A DNA stretch of 38,090 nucleotides, taken from contig JAXITR010000016.1 of the NCBI GenBank assembly GCA_034679985.1, positions 1 to 38,090 on the forward strand, given 5' to 3'. The stretch comes from CAMDTE01 sp034679985. Lineage in GTDB: Bacteria; Bacteroidota; Bacteroidia; Flavobacteriales; Schleiferiaceae. Numbering within the stretch: the stretch's first letter is position 1; each line of letters starts with the position of its first letter. Shown here piece after piece: positions 16,463-24,949 of this stretch. The notes beneath the pieces are model-generated. The model did no database searches and was not told where the DNA came from. It saw only the letters and a list, made by a program, of their open reading frames with translations. Made by a program: the position numbers and the translations under genes.

Positions 16463-17473
16463 TTAACCGCGCACGGCGCGCGCCAACACCCGGTTGAAAA
16501 CCGGCGGCACCAGCGCAAGCAGCATCATGCCGGGGTAGCCGGTGGGCATTTGCGGCGCCTCCGGCAAATGGCGCAGAACGGGGTAGGGTCGATGCGGATG
16601 CGCGTGGTGGTCCGAATGGCGGGAGAGGTTGAAGAGCATGGCGCGGCCCACCCAGTGGTTGGAGTTCCAGGAATGGTGGGCGCTGGGGTCTTCGTAGCGG
16701 TGGTCGCTGATCTTTTGACGTTCCAGGCCGTAGTGCTCAATGTAGTTGACGGTTTCCAGCAGGACGGCGCCGAAGGCGGCGGCGCCAAGGAAAGCCAAGA
16801 GGGCGTCGGGCCCGGCAATCAACGCCACCAGAAGCACCAGCAGGGCTTGGGCGGCCCAAAAGCGCAGGGTGAGGTTGTGCGTCCAGCGTCCTTTAGCGCG
16901 CTGCTGGCCAATGCGGTAGGCGCTGACGGCGCCTTGGAACAGGGTGCGCGGCAGGAAACGGTAGAGGGATTCACCCGGGCGGGCGGTGGAGGGGTCCTCC
17001 GGCGTGGCCACGTTGCGGTGGTGCCCGTAGTTGTGCTCCACAAAAAAGTGCAGGTAGAGGGAGGTGGCCAGCAGGATCCAGGCGCGGATTTGGTCCGACG
17101 TCTCGGTGCGGTGCCCCAGTTCGTGGGCTACGTTGATGCCCAACACGCCGCAGCACAGTCCCATGCCCAATACAAGGCCCACGCGGTCCGCAAGGGCGTC
17201 GGGCCGATGCCATCCAAAAACATAAAGAAATGCCACCAGGCAGGCGATTTGCACGGGAACGACGGCACGAAGGGCGGCGTTGAACCACGGGTTCTGCAAC
17301 GCTTCCTCTTCCTCTTCCGAGCCCAAGTTGCGGGGGTCCGGCTTCCAAAACAACTCCATCAGCGGGATGGCGCCAAAGGCATACAGCAACGGAGACCAAG
17401 CCCATACACCGCCCCAGATCAATCCGGCGGCCAGAAAGACGGGCAAGACGAAGACGAGGAGGAAGGGGGTCAT
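16463..17473 (-). CDS. alkB: AlkB-type membrane di-iron hydroxylase (alkane 1-monooxygenase family)
   Basis: The 336-residue integral membrane protein has about six hydrophobic segments and the histidine boxes of the family: HELGHR (about 117-122), EHNYGHHRNV (about 147-156), NYIEHYGLER (about 243-252) and RHSDHHAHP (about 284-292). The third motif distinguishes alkane and xylene monooxygenases from ordinary fatty-acid desaturases. The enzyme would hydroxylate a terminal methyl group using O2 and electrons from rubredoxin. No rubredoxin or reductase gene is nearby, so the substrate (alkane or another lipid) is open. It is divergent from the chitinase gene, 54 bases apart. Confidence 0.88.
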   Translation of the reverse strand: MTPFLLVFVLPVFLAAGLIWGGVWAWSPLLYAFGAIPLMELFWKPDPRNLGSEEEEEALQNPWFNAALRAVVPVQIACLVAFLYVFGWHRPDALADRVGLVLGMGLCCGVLGINVAHELGHRTETSDQIRAWILLATSLYLHFFVEHNYGHHRNVATPEDPSTARPGESLYRFLPRTLFQGAVSAYRIGQQRAKGRWTHNLTLRFWAAQALLVLLVALIAGPDALLAFLGAAAFGAVLLETVNYIEHYGLERQKISDHRYEDPSAHHSWNSNHWVGRAMLFNLSRHSDHHAHPHRPYPVLRHLPEAPQMPTGYPGMMLLALVPPVFNRVLARAVRG

Positions 17474-17527
17474 ACGTTCCGATGCGCTAGTTCATCCGAA
17501 ATTAATGTTTTTTGTGCAAATTGCGGG

Positions 17528-18976
17528 ATGCATCCACTTGTTTATAGCATTTACCGTTCCCTAACGGCGGTGGTAATTCGCGCCGGGATTTTTGGAAAGA
17601 CCATCTTGTTGTCCTTTCTCCTCACCCCCCAACTCCACGCCCAAACCTCGCCCCTGGATTCCTTGCTTACGAGCGCCCAGTGGGATGCGTTGTTTCCGCG
17701 TCGGGCCGGGACCTACGGGGCGCATCCGCAGGGGTACACGAGTGACTTTTATTCCTACGCCAACCTCAAGTTGGCGGTGGAGCAAATGGAGGACTACCGG
17801 GTGCGGATCCGTCGGAAAGCGGGGGTGTGGGGCGCCTTGATTACCGTGGAGCGGAAGGCGTCGGGCCTGGTGTACATCTACGAAAAGGTGGACACCTCGT
17901 GGCACGCGAATCCAACGCCGGAAAGCGTGGTGGTGGTGGACTTTGCGGACTTTGCGGCCCGCAGCAACGACACCAACAACCGTCGGGAATTGGCGGCGTT
18001 TTTGGCCAATAGTTCCAAGGAAACCACGGGCGGATGGCAGCTTCCGGTGGGCGGCGGGTCTTTTGGCGACTACGCCTTGTGGGGCCTTTATTTTGTGCAC
18101 GAAGTGGGCTACACCGCGGCCAACAGCGCCGGCGCCTACAGCCAAGCACACGCGGAATACCCGCCCAACCCGGCCAAAGGCTACTACGGCCGCGGCCCCA
18201 TTCAGCTGTCTTGGAACTACAACTACGGGCAGCTCAGCAAATTCCTCTACAACAACAAAAACGTTTTGCTGAACGACCCGGACTCCGTCCAGCGCAACGG
18301 CGTGCTCGCCTTCCAGTCCGCGATCTGGTTCTGGATGATGCCCCAATGCCCCAAACCGTCGTGCCACCAAGTCATGCACAACCTCTGGACGCCAGACTCC
18401 ACGGAGTACACCGCGCCCAAAATGTACCAAAAGGGCTTTGCGCACACCAACAACATCATCAACGGAGGCCTGGAATGCCGGTCCACGTCCAGCCAAGCCT
18501 TCACGGACAAAGTATTTCTGCGGTCGGAACTTTACCTCCACAACCTCAACGGCCTGGGATTCAGCGCCGCAGACCGCGCCCTGGAAAACGCCAACGGCTT
18601 CACCACGCTTTGCTTTGACGCCGGCAACGCCATGGAGAACTACCTGAATTGCAGCGTGGTACAACCCGCCCCCATCGGCCTCAGCGAACCCAGCCCGCAA
18701 CGCCCCCGCATCCTGCCCAACCCCGCGCGCGGCACCCTCCTCGTGGGCCACCCCAGCGGCATTCGCTCCATCCAGTGGCATCGGCCCGACGGTTCCCTGA
18801 TTCGGGTGGATGCGGCCTTAGGCGGCAACGCAGGCGGCACGGCCGCCAGCACGGACACAACCCAGCGCACCCCCAAAACCGCCCTCTTAGACCTCACCTC
18901 CCTGCCCCCCGGGCTCTACCTCCTCCAGATTGAAACCCCCGACGGTTTCTTTGCCGAGCGGGTGGTGGTTGAGTAA
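17528..18976 (+). CDS. GH19 chitinase with T9SS C-terminal domain
   Basis: From ATG 17528 the 482-residue product has a signal peptide ending PQLHAQ (about 39). The GH19 domain (about 45-385) contains FLANSSKETTGGW with catalytic E165, YFVHEVGYT with probable second catalytic E192, and the family signature YYGRGPIQLSWNYNYG. Residues about 400-482 form a T9SS sorting domain (RILPNPARGTLLV, LPPGLYLLQIET, ERVVVE). It cleaves chitin or related polymers by inversion, and the sorting domain should export it to the surface or medium. GH19 enzymes can also act on peptidoglycan-like targets, so a lytic role is an alternative. Confidence 0.9.
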   Translation: MHPLVYSIYRSLTAVVIRAGIFGKTILLSFLLTPQLHAQTSPLDSLLTSAQWDALFPRRAGTYGAHPQGYTSDFYSYANLKLAVEQMEDYRVRIRRKAGVWGALITVERKASGLVYIYEKVDTSWHANPTPESVVVVDFADFAARSNDTNNRRELAAFLANSSKETTGGWQLPVGGGSFGDYALWGLYFVHEVGYTAANSAGAYSQAHAEYPPNPAKGYYGRGPIQLSWNYNYGQLSKFLYNNKNVLLNDPDSVQRNGVLAFQSAIWFWMMPQCPKPSCHQVMHNLWTPDSTEYTAPKMYQKGFAHTNNIINGGLECRSTSSQAFTDKVFLRSELYLHNLNGLGFSAADRALENANGFTTLCFDAGNAMENYLNCSVVQPAPIGLSEPSPQRPRILPNPARGTLLVGHPSGIRSIQWHRPDGSLIRVDAALGGNAGGTAASTDTTQRTPKTALLDLTSLPPGLYLLQIETPDGFFAERVVVE

Positions 18977-19035
18977 CCGGAAGAACCCTTCCGCGAACAA
19001 ACCCGCCCACTCCAAACTTTTTGTACCTTCCCCCA

Positions 19036-19908
19036 ATGAAGGCACCCCGTTTCCACCGCACGTTCCACAAGCCATTTTTGTTTGGCATTTTGGCCTTTTT
19101 TGGAGCAACCTTAACGGGTGGAATGGGCTCCGCCTGCACCCCGTCTGGGGCGCATCCGGCGGCGCCTCAAGACACGTCCATCCAAGTGCTCCGGGAACCG
19201 GCAATGGGCCCCATCCACTACGACGAAACCGTTTATCCGCCCGCCACAACCCCGGAAGACGCCCGCCTGGGCGGCGTGGTGGACGCCCGCGAATTGCCTT
19301 CCCTGCGCGGAACATGGACCGGTCTTTTCCACGACGGTCGCACGTACTCCATTCAATCGGCCCCCCTGAAAATCACCCGCGTACCTCCGGGTAGAATCAA
19401 TGCAACCCCAGACCCCACCACGGGAAAAATACCCCACTATTGGGAAGTAAAAGCGCGAAGCAAAGACTCCACCGTTCTTTTGATCCGCAACAAACGCCCG
19501 TGGAAATCCGGCCCGGTGGAAGCCCTTCCGGTGTCCGGGATGAAACTGTACCCGGGCGATTCCGTTTATTGGGACCATGGGAACCACACCTACCTGGTGT
19601 ACGCAGAAGGAGGCATCCGCCGGGACCGGAAAGCCGTGCCGCAGGAAGTTTGGAACTACAAATTGTGGATCACCTCCACGGTTTCTGGGGTGGCCAAGAA
19701 GTCCTTGTTGGTGGCCACACCGCGCGTGCCCGACGGTCCTCCCGTGTTCCGGTTTGCGGGGGACGTAGACAACGACGGGCTGTTGGATTGGATTTTAACG
19801 ACGTCGGAAAGCACCTTCCCCACCACGTGGGTGTGGTACCTCTCCAAAGAAGCGACCGGCCGCGAATTGGTGGTTCCGTCCGCTCAGTTCCGCTCCGTGG
19901 GTTGTTGA
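19036..19908 (+). CDS. Hypothetical lipoprotein
   Basis: From ATG 19036 the 290-residue protein has a hydrophobic stretch and a lipobox-like GSAC, Cys at residue 34. The rest is beta-rich and soluble. DVDNDGLLD at about 243 resembles a calcium-binding loop of the dockerin/FG-GAP type, followed by WILTTSESTFPTTWVWYLS. No family is recognised. It follows the chitinase by 59 bases on the same strand and may share its transcript. A role at the cell surface is inferred from the signal only. Confidence 0.68.
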   Translation: MKAPRFHRTFHKPFLFGILAFFGATLTGGMGSACTPSGAHPAAPQDTSIQVLREPAMGPIHYDETVYPPATTPEDARLGGVVDARELPSLRGTWTGLFHDGRTYSIQSAPLKITRVPPGRINATPDPTTGKIPHYWEVKARSKDSTVLLIRNKRPWKSGPVEALPVSGMKLYPGDSVYWDHGNHTYLVYAEGGIRRDRKAVPQEVWNYKLWITSTVSGVAKKSLLVATPRVPDGPPVFRFAGDVDNDGLLDWILTTSESTFPTTWVWYLSKEATGRELVVPSAQFRSVGC

Positions 19909-19924
19909 GGCGTTCCCAACAACC
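19900..19924 (+). terminator. Hairpin at the end of the lipoprotein gene
   Basis: GGTTGTTG (19900-19907) and CAACAACC (19917-19924) can pair as a perfect eight-base stem that includes the stop codon. No clear T-run follows, so an intrinsic terminator is only possible. Confidence 0.35.
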
Positions 19925-20158
19925 TCATTGATACCATTTTCCTTCGTATTTGGGCTAATTTTTGTCCAATAAATCGACTGATGTGTTGCTTAAGTTGACC
20001 GTTCGGGTTGCTTAATCCAACCGGATGGACAACATATCCCCTATTGTGTTGCCTTTGTCGTCTATTTTGTCGACCATTTTAGATGCCTACCCACTGAAAT
20101 AGAGGCAATTACGCTCCAAAAACGCCTCAAAATTAAATTTTCAGCAACCGCGAAAAGA

Positions 20159-20174
20159 TGATAGAATTCTATCA
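20159..20174. repeat. Perfect 16-base palindrome
   Basis: TGATAGAATTCTATCA reads the same on both strands. It could be an operator for a dimeric regulator. No promoter is obvious beside it. Confidence 0.5.
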
Positions 20175-20560
20175 CGCGTGAATTTTATTTTCGGCGTATG
20201 GCGTGTTTCAACGCATTAAAAAGCAGCTACTTAAGGACTAATTTAGTTCTTGTCAGGAGAGGCGTTTATCCGGCGCTACACGCGCAAAAGATGCGTACTC
20301 CACAGTTTTTCATTCCACTATAGAACATTTCACACAGGAGCTGAGGGATCGTTTTACTGCAATTGCGTTTAGCCGTTACCAGACCAACTGACGTCCGGCG
20401 CATTCAGCAAACGTGCGCCCGAAGCTCTTGTGTTGATCACACTAGGAAAATGAAGTTTAACAGTAAACCCACCCAAACGCTGCCCGGGTTGGTTTGGTAC
20501 TGACGTGTTAGGGACGTCGGGGTTTCCGGCAGGTCTGGGTGGGATTGCAAAGCAAGGAGG

Positions 20561-20653
20561 AAGTTGTGACAAATAGGGTCACAAAAATTCATTTTTTCAA
20601 GTGACTAAAAATGGAAGTTCAAGTTGTGGCAAAAATTGAGACAAATAGGGTCA
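20561..20653. repeat. Direct repeats upstream of the WYL regulator
   Basis: The sequence GACAAATAGGGTCA occurs at 20568-20581 and again at 20640-20653, and AAGTTGTG(A/G)C at 20561 and 20621. The first copy lies inside an inverted repeat TGTGAC-N7-GTCACA (20565-20583). The location, 110-200 bases before the WYL start, fits operators of an autoregulated repressor. Confidence 0.55.
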
Positions 20654-20762
20654 TTTTTGGGCCGAATGGGGGTTTTGTTTGGGTTGGCATTGGGGCGCAC
20701 GGGTATCTTTCTAGACTCATTAGAATTTGAGTTGAAAGGTGGGCATTTATGCCCGGAAAAGT

Positions 20763-21842
20763 ATGTACAACCAGCACCGTATTTATCGGGTTTTTCAGTT
20801 GATCAATCAACTGCAGGCGGGTCCGGCGAAGTCGTCGGGCAGTTTGGCCAAGATGCTGGGCGTGACGGTGCGGTCTGTTTACCGGTACCTGGATCTGCTG
20901 GAGCAGTTGGGGTTTCGGGTGGAAAAAGACGCGCACGGAAAGTTCTTTTTGTCGAACCAGGGAACGGCGTCAACGGCGACTGAGGATCAAGCGGGTTTGG
21001 CTTCTTTTGGAGCTGCGGGCACTCCGTATTCGGCGCAATTGGCGGAAGCCCTGGGCGCTGTGGGTTCCTTCCCTTCCGCCGGTGCTTCCGACGTTGCGGT
21101 AGAGACTTCCGCGGTGCTGCAGGATTCTAAAGGGTTGACTGAGGTGGTGGCCGCTAGCCGGCCGGAGGCGTTCACCCCCCAGGAGTCCGCGTTTTTGGCG
21201 CAGTTGGTGCAGACCGCGGGGCGGGAACATCCGCTGGCGGAAGGCGTGTTGATGAAGGTGCGGCAGGCCTCAGAGCTGGAGGTGGGCGCGCGGATGGTGT
21301 TCCGGGCGCACCTGGCGAAGGCGGTGGAGGCGCTGTCCTACGCCATTCAGCACAAGCGTCAGGTGGTTTTGCGCGGGTACTACTCGGCGAACAGCCAAAC
21401 GCAGTCGGACCGACGGGTGGAGCCCCAGTGTTTTACGGACAATTTTGCAACGTTATCCGCGTACGAGCCGACGTCGGGCACCAATAAATATTTCCGGGTG
21501 GAGCGCATTTCTGCGGTGGAGGTTCTGCCCGACGCCATGGAGCACGAGGAGAAGCACGCGTATTTTAAGCCCGATGTGTTTGGTTTTCAGGGGCAACACG
21601 AGCCGCTGCAGGTGGAGTGGACCATGACCCTGCGCGCGAGCCTTTTGCTGCAGGAGGAATACCCCATGAGCCGGGCGCTGGTGGTTCCGGCCGACGAACC
21701 CGGGCGCTACCGTTTTTCCGCCACTGTGTACAGCTACAAAGGCCCCGGTCGGTTTGTTTTGGGCTTCCTCGACGACGTCGAAGTCCTGGGCAGCGACGGC
21801 TTCCGCAAGTATTTGCGGGGCGTGGTGAGGAGGTTGTTTTAA
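20763..21842 (+). CDS. HTH-WYL domain transcriptional regulator
   Basis: ATG 20763 follows GGAAAA and is preferred to the GTG at 20739. The 359-residue protein has an N-terminal helix-turn-helix (about 1-60: RIYRVFQLINQLQ, SLAKMLGVTVRSVYRYLDLLEQLGF), a linker, and a WYL domain (about 185-260: VVLRGYYSANSQTQSDRRVEPQ, FRVERISAVEVLP). A WCX-like C-terminal extension (about 285-355) is also present. WYL regulators bind nucleotide or nucleic-acid ligands; relatives (BrxR, CapW) silence defence operons. The gene is GC-rich like the left part of the window and sits at the edge of the AT-richer island. Confidence 0.88.
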   Translation: MYNQHRIYRVFQLINQLQAGPAKSSGSLAKMLGVTVRSVYRYLDLLEQLGFRVEKDAHGKFFLSNQGTASTATEDQAGLASFGAAGTPYSAQLAEALGAVGSFPSAGASDVAVETSAVLQDSKGLTEVVAASRPEAFTPQESAFLAQLVQTAGREHPLAEGVLMKVRQASELEVGARMVFRAHLAKAVEALSYAIQHKRQVVLRGYYSANSQTQSDRRVEPQCFTDNFATLSAYEPTSGTNKYFRVERISAVEVLPDAMEHEEKHAYFKPDVFGFQGQHEPLQVEWTMTLRASLLLQEEYPMSRALVVPADEPGRYRFSATVYSYKGPGRFVLGFLDDVEVLGSDGFRKYLRGVVRRLF

Positions 21843-21905
21843 GGGGGGATCTCAGAAAAAGAGAAAAACTTTAACTTATTGTAGCTGCAATAGGGGGGAA
21901 TACAG

Positions 21906-23546
21906 TCAAGCTGCCTTGTGTGCTTGAAATTGAATACCAAATTCCAATAAAAGGGAGAGTGTTGACGCTGCAGGGCCATTTAGAAAAACATGTCGATGGT
22001 ACTGGGCAATTATGTTTTGGATCCACCCGGGTTCCATAGCGCCAAGATGCTCAAAGAGGTACTCTGCGGCACCTTTAGAGAGTTCTGGGAATGCATTTTG
22101 CCATAAGGCAATTTGTTCAATAGAAGTCAAGCCGTTGAACTCGATTCGATCGGTGAAACGGCGGTAGAATGCCTCGTCAAGATGGCTCATGGTATTCGTA
22201 GTGGCCAATACGATGCCACCCCGCATGAGTATACCCTCGAGCTCTTCCAAAATGGATGCAGTAATTGCATTGTATTCGGTGTCTGCACTGCTGCTGATCT
22301 CGATCCTTTTCCCCAATATTTGATCGGCTTCGTTCAGGACAATTATGGGATACGTCTGGTGTTGCCGCACATGAGCATGGTATTTATCGAATATCTTCCG
22401 AATCTGCGTAGAAGACTCTCCCACCCATTTGGAAATGACCTTGCTGGCCCGAATCGCAAGCATCGGACGTTTGGTTGCGGCCAACATGTTCTCGCACCAG
22501 GCGGTCTTTCCGGTGCCCGGTTTGCCGTGAAGCAAAACCAGCAGGCCTTTGTGGTGCGCGGATGATTGCGCTACGTATTCTTCGTAGATTCCCGGCGACA
22601 ATAGTTGCTCGATGGGGGAAAGCTGATGCCGCAACGAATCCGGAAAGCTAAGGTTCTTTAGATCTCCTTTGTACGGATGAAAGGGAGATGCAAGACCCAA
22701 TTCTCCTTCGGATACCCCAAAGTCCAAATCCGGAAACCAGGTTTGAATGCCCAATTCCGTCAGCTTCAACCCAGGTGCACTGAAGAGGAACGCACCCTCA
22801 TGAACTTCCACCAGACCTTCGCGAATGGGCTTCCACTCCGAGCGAAGGATTTCAACCGACAGTTCCCGCAGATCGCCATCCGAGTAGCGCACCACCTCCT
22901 TCAAGTCCCGAATGCTTGTGGCGGTGTCAAAATAATAGTGGTTCTTGGCAACCATCAGGAGTAAGGTGCCGTGCAGCGTTTCAAAGTACTCCAGGTCGTC
23001 CATGTATTTGAGGAATGCATGTTCCTGATCCTGTCCCTCAAACAGTCGATCCAAGAAAATTTCCCATTCGTCCTGTTCGTACGGGCCCATGTGCGCAATT
23101 CGGGCGGCGTAGGAAAGTAGACCGTTACTCCCCGAAGGGCGGAGCCGAAGGACCCTATTGAGGTCTCCCGACTCGAACGCTTGACGGAATTCCATGTACA
23201 ACTGAACCATTGTCCCGTGCTTAATGTGCGAATTTGGACGAATGTAGAGCATTCCGCGCAGCCGGTCCAAAGACTCTTCAAGTTCATCTTTGGACCTAAA
23301 ATTGCGGGTAAGTTCAACCAATTTTGCCCGCTCTATTTTACCACGGTCGTACAAAATTAGAACGAGCACCGCAGCATCGATGGCCTGTATTCCCAGTTTC
23401 CGACCGAACAACGCCACCGAGGGAATCTTGTTGAACGCAGCATTGGGGAGCAGCAAGTGGCTGCAAATGTCCAAATAGGCTTTCTGCATCAACACTTTGA
23501 GCTTGTTTCCCTTTCCTCCAGTTGGACGACGTAGTTTGCGTTTCAT
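21906..23546 (-). CDS. AAA+ ATPase with large N-terminal domain and variant Walker B
   Basis: The 546-residue protein has a helical N-terminal region (about 20-310) of unknown fold and a classical AAA domain. It shows Walker A GKPGTGKT (341-348), Walker B IIVLNEAD with Asn405 in place of the usual Asp and Glu406 kept, sensor 1 LATTNT (448-453) and arginine-finger-like RRF (462-464). It contains KVISKWVGESSTQIRKIF, the FtsH/CDC48-type pore and second region. I recall that such Asn-Glu Walker B motifs occur in a group of uncharacterised bacterial AAA proteins. It lies 44 bases downstream of the small protein at 23591 and probably shares its transcript. Remodelling or unfolding of a partner is inferred. 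Confidence 0.82.
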   Translation of the reverse strand: MKRKLRRPTGGKGNKLKVLMQKAYLDICSHLLLPNAAFNKIPSVALFGRKLGIQAIDAAVLVLILYDRGKIERAKLVELTRNFRSKDELEESLDRLRGMLYIRPNSHIKHGTMVQLYMEFRQAFESGDLNRVLRLRPSGSNGLLSYAARIAHMGPYEQDEWEIFLDRLFEGQDQEHAFLKYMDDLEYFETLHGTLLLMVAKNHYYFDTATSIRDLKEVVRYSDGDLRELSVEILRSEWKPIREGLVEVHEGAFLFSAPGLKLTELGIQTWFPDLDFGVSEGELGLASPFHPYKGDLKNLSFPDSLRHQLSPIEQLLSPGIYEEYVAQSSAHHKGLLVLLHGKPGTGKTAWCENMLAATKRPMLAIRASKVISKWVGESSTQIRKIFDKYHAHVRQHQTYPIIVLNEADQILGKRIEISSSADTEYNAITASILEELEGILMRGGIVLATTNTMSHLDEAFYRRFTDRIEFNGLTSIEQIALWQNAFPELSKGAAEYLFEHLGAMEPGWIQNIIAQYHRHVFLNGPAASTLSLLLEFGIQFQAHKAA

Positions 23547-23590
23547 GGGCTTGGTTTTTAATGGGTTTGGTATTGCTGTGCCGCAGAGAA

Positions 23591-23989
23591 TTACTTGAAG
23601 AGGTAGTCCATCATGGCTTTTTCACGGTACCTGCGGACTTTACACATCAGTATGCTCATGGCCTCCTCTATGAGCCTTGGATCCTCGGGTCCTGTAAAAT
23701 CGATGATTGGCCCGATCACAAAAAACAGCCCAAAGTCCTCCTTTGCGGACTCACTCATGAGTAAATCAGCACGGGGTAAATCCACGCGCCCAAAGAAATG
23801 AGGACGGCCTTTGTAGTTCTTGTGGCGGACAATCCGCAAGGCATAGTCCTCCGGCTTCGTTCGTTCGTTGAGGTCGTCAATACTCCCTTTGAGATCAAAT
23901 AACTTCAGCTTGATCTTGTCAAGCATTGCCTGTTGTGAATGGCGAGCGAGCGCGGTGGCACCCAAGAAAGGGAAGAGGGCGGATAGCAT
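23591..23989 (-). CDS. Uncharacterised small protein, AAA partner (copy A)
   Basis: This is a 132-residue protein with a short hydrophobic N-terminus (MLSALFPFLGATALA) that may be a membrane anchor or signal. A conserved soluble body follows: LDKIKLKLFDLKGSIDDLN, LRIVRHKNYKG, FFGRVDLPRADLLMSES, LFFVIGPI. It is about 73% identical by hand count to the protein at 26541. No family is recognised. It precedes the AAA ATPase gene by 44 bases on the same strand, so it is a candidate substrate, adaptor or anchor. Its promoter box ends four bases before the ATG, so the mRNA is probably leaderless. Confidence 0.78.
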   Translation of the reverse strand: MLSALFPFLGATALARHSQQAMLDKIKLKLFDLKGSIDDLNERTKPEDYALRIVRHKNYKGRPHFFGRVDLPRADLLMSESAKEDFGLFFVIGPIIDFTGPEDPRLIEEAMSILMCKVRRYREKAMMDYLFK

Positions 23990-23993
23990 GCCC

Positions 23994-24023
23994 CAAATTT
24001 AATGTAAAGATGTATTATTACAA
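23994..24023 (-). promoter_or_regulatory. Promoter of copy A, leaderless layout
   Basis: On the minus strand TTG (24023-24021) is followed after 19 bases by TAAATTTG (24001-23994), the Bacteroidota -33/-7 consensus. The ATG begins four bases after the -7 box, so transcription should start at or very near the A of the ATG. Confidence 0.7.
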
Positions 24024-24094
24024 TGACAAATTTGAAATTATCATATCTGAGGCAGTAAATTAGCAATCGTTTATTACAGGTTAAATAAACTGAA

Positions 24095-24173
24095 TTCCGT
24101 GACGGGTAGAGGGAATAGTGGCGTCCGAGGGACGTTCAGGAACGTCCTCTCCCTAAATTCTAGCCCGTCGGAA
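24095..24173. repeat. Long imperfect hairpin with a perfect inner stem
   Basis: Nested complementary arms span 79 bases. TTCC (24095-24098) pairs with GGAA (24170-24173), GACGGG (24101-24106) with CCCGTC (24164-24169), AGGGA (24110-24114) with TCCCT (24150-24154), and GGACGTTC (24130-24137) with GAACGTCC (24140-24147). It lies 22 bases downstream of the gene ending at 24196. There is no strong T-run. It could be an RNA structure, a recombination site or a repetitive palindrome. Confidence 0.6.
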
Positions 24174-24195
24174 ATGAAGACTCAGAAGACGCTTC

Positions 24196-24873
24196 TCACC
24201 GCCGATGTGGTGGCACAAGATTGGGTCGCTTGTACAGTACCATCGTCGCATTTAGGTCGCCCGGATGAGTGTCCGGCTCGCTTGCTATTTGATAATCCGG
24301 CCATTCGCGGCTAAAATCATCAGCATATTTCTTGACGTACAGGTATTGCGGGAGCCTTTGGCTCCGGTAAACGTCGTAGAGTTCGGAGTTGCCCCCCATG
24401 GGGATGGGCAGCCCATTGTCGGAAAGCACAACACACTTTGGAACGCCCATACCAGAAAGCAGAATCTTTGCGGTACAAACCGCTTCCGTTCCAAAATAGT
24501 AGAGATAAATTATTTTTTGACTTGGCAATTGAATACGTAGACGAACGGCAAACCCGTTGTCCGGTTCATTCGGAAAATAGTCGTCCCAAGTCCTAAGCCT
24601 GTTGCCGACACGGCCCGGCCCAATTTCTGCAAAATCCAATACTTCGTAATCTTGGGGGAAGTCGGCAAGTATCCCATTTAGCGGCCATTGATAATCACAA
24701 TACACAAAACACGAGAAAAGGTTGAGGTCCGTGAATTGTACCAAAGGTTGATAATCATTGCCGCAAGCGGGATAGAACAGGTAATTCTGATCTTGCAGCA
24801 GTGGCTCGTTGTCCCAAATCGTTTCACGGCTTCTGTATTGGTCTGTTAGAAGAACCTCGATGGATGATGGCAT
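24196..24873 (-). CDS. Uncharacterised protein, YPxxGxD family member 1
   Basis: The 225-residue protein has no signal peptide or membrane helix. Motifs include YPACGNDYQPLV (about 34-45), VRLRIQLPSQKIIYLYYFGTEA, PMGGNSELYDVYRS and a final DFSREWPDYQ. The same order of elements (YPxxGxD, long beta strand, Y-Y-F-x-x-x-A/T-A, GG, ADDF) is seen in the protein at 30283, so the two appear to be distant relatives. Function is unknown. It may be co-transcribed with the lipoprotein gene 76 bases upstream on the same strand. Confidence 0.72.
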   Translation of the reverse strand: MPSSIEVLLTDQYRSRETIWDNEPLLQDQNYLFYPACGNDYQPLVQFTDLNLFSCFVYCDYQWPLNGILADFPQDYEVLDFAEIGPGRVGNRLRTWDDYFPNEPDNGFAVRLRIQLPSQKIIYLYYFGTEAVCTAKILLSGMGVPKCVVLSDNGLPIPMGGNSELYDVYRSQRLPQYLYVKKYADDFSREWPDYQIASEPDTHPGDLNATMVLYKRPNLVPPHRR

Positions 24874-24949
24874 AGTGCTACAATTAGAAATGGGTGGGGA
24901 CTTTAGAAGGCTAGGTTAACCGCAATGGAAAGGCAACCGGTTGTAAATT

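Larger units (their letters stand above)
19909..20762. other. Long gene-free region rich in palindromes and repeats
   Basis: About 850 bases contain no convincing gene. The only frame of note is a 67-codon minus-strand one (20369-20572) without recognisable content. Visible elements are a GTTGCTTAA direct repeat near 19984 and 20009, a GAGGC/GCCTC inverted repeat around 20102-20128, the palindrome at 20159-20174, a near-palindrome AAGGACTAA/TTAGTTCTT (20233-20251, one mismatch), the repeats at 20561-20653, and a GGGCAT/ATGCCC palindrome (20741-20754) just before the WYL gene. The composition is more AT-rich than the genes on either side. Confidence 0.6.

Noticed and set aside
16406..17527. 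Long in-frame N-terminal extension of the chitinase
   Set aside because: This part overlaps the AlkB gene on the other strand and precedes a good ATG with signal peptide at 17528.
20369..20572. 67-codon minus-strand frame in the long gap
   Set aside because: It resembles no family, has no promoter box, and overlaps the repeat-bearing region.
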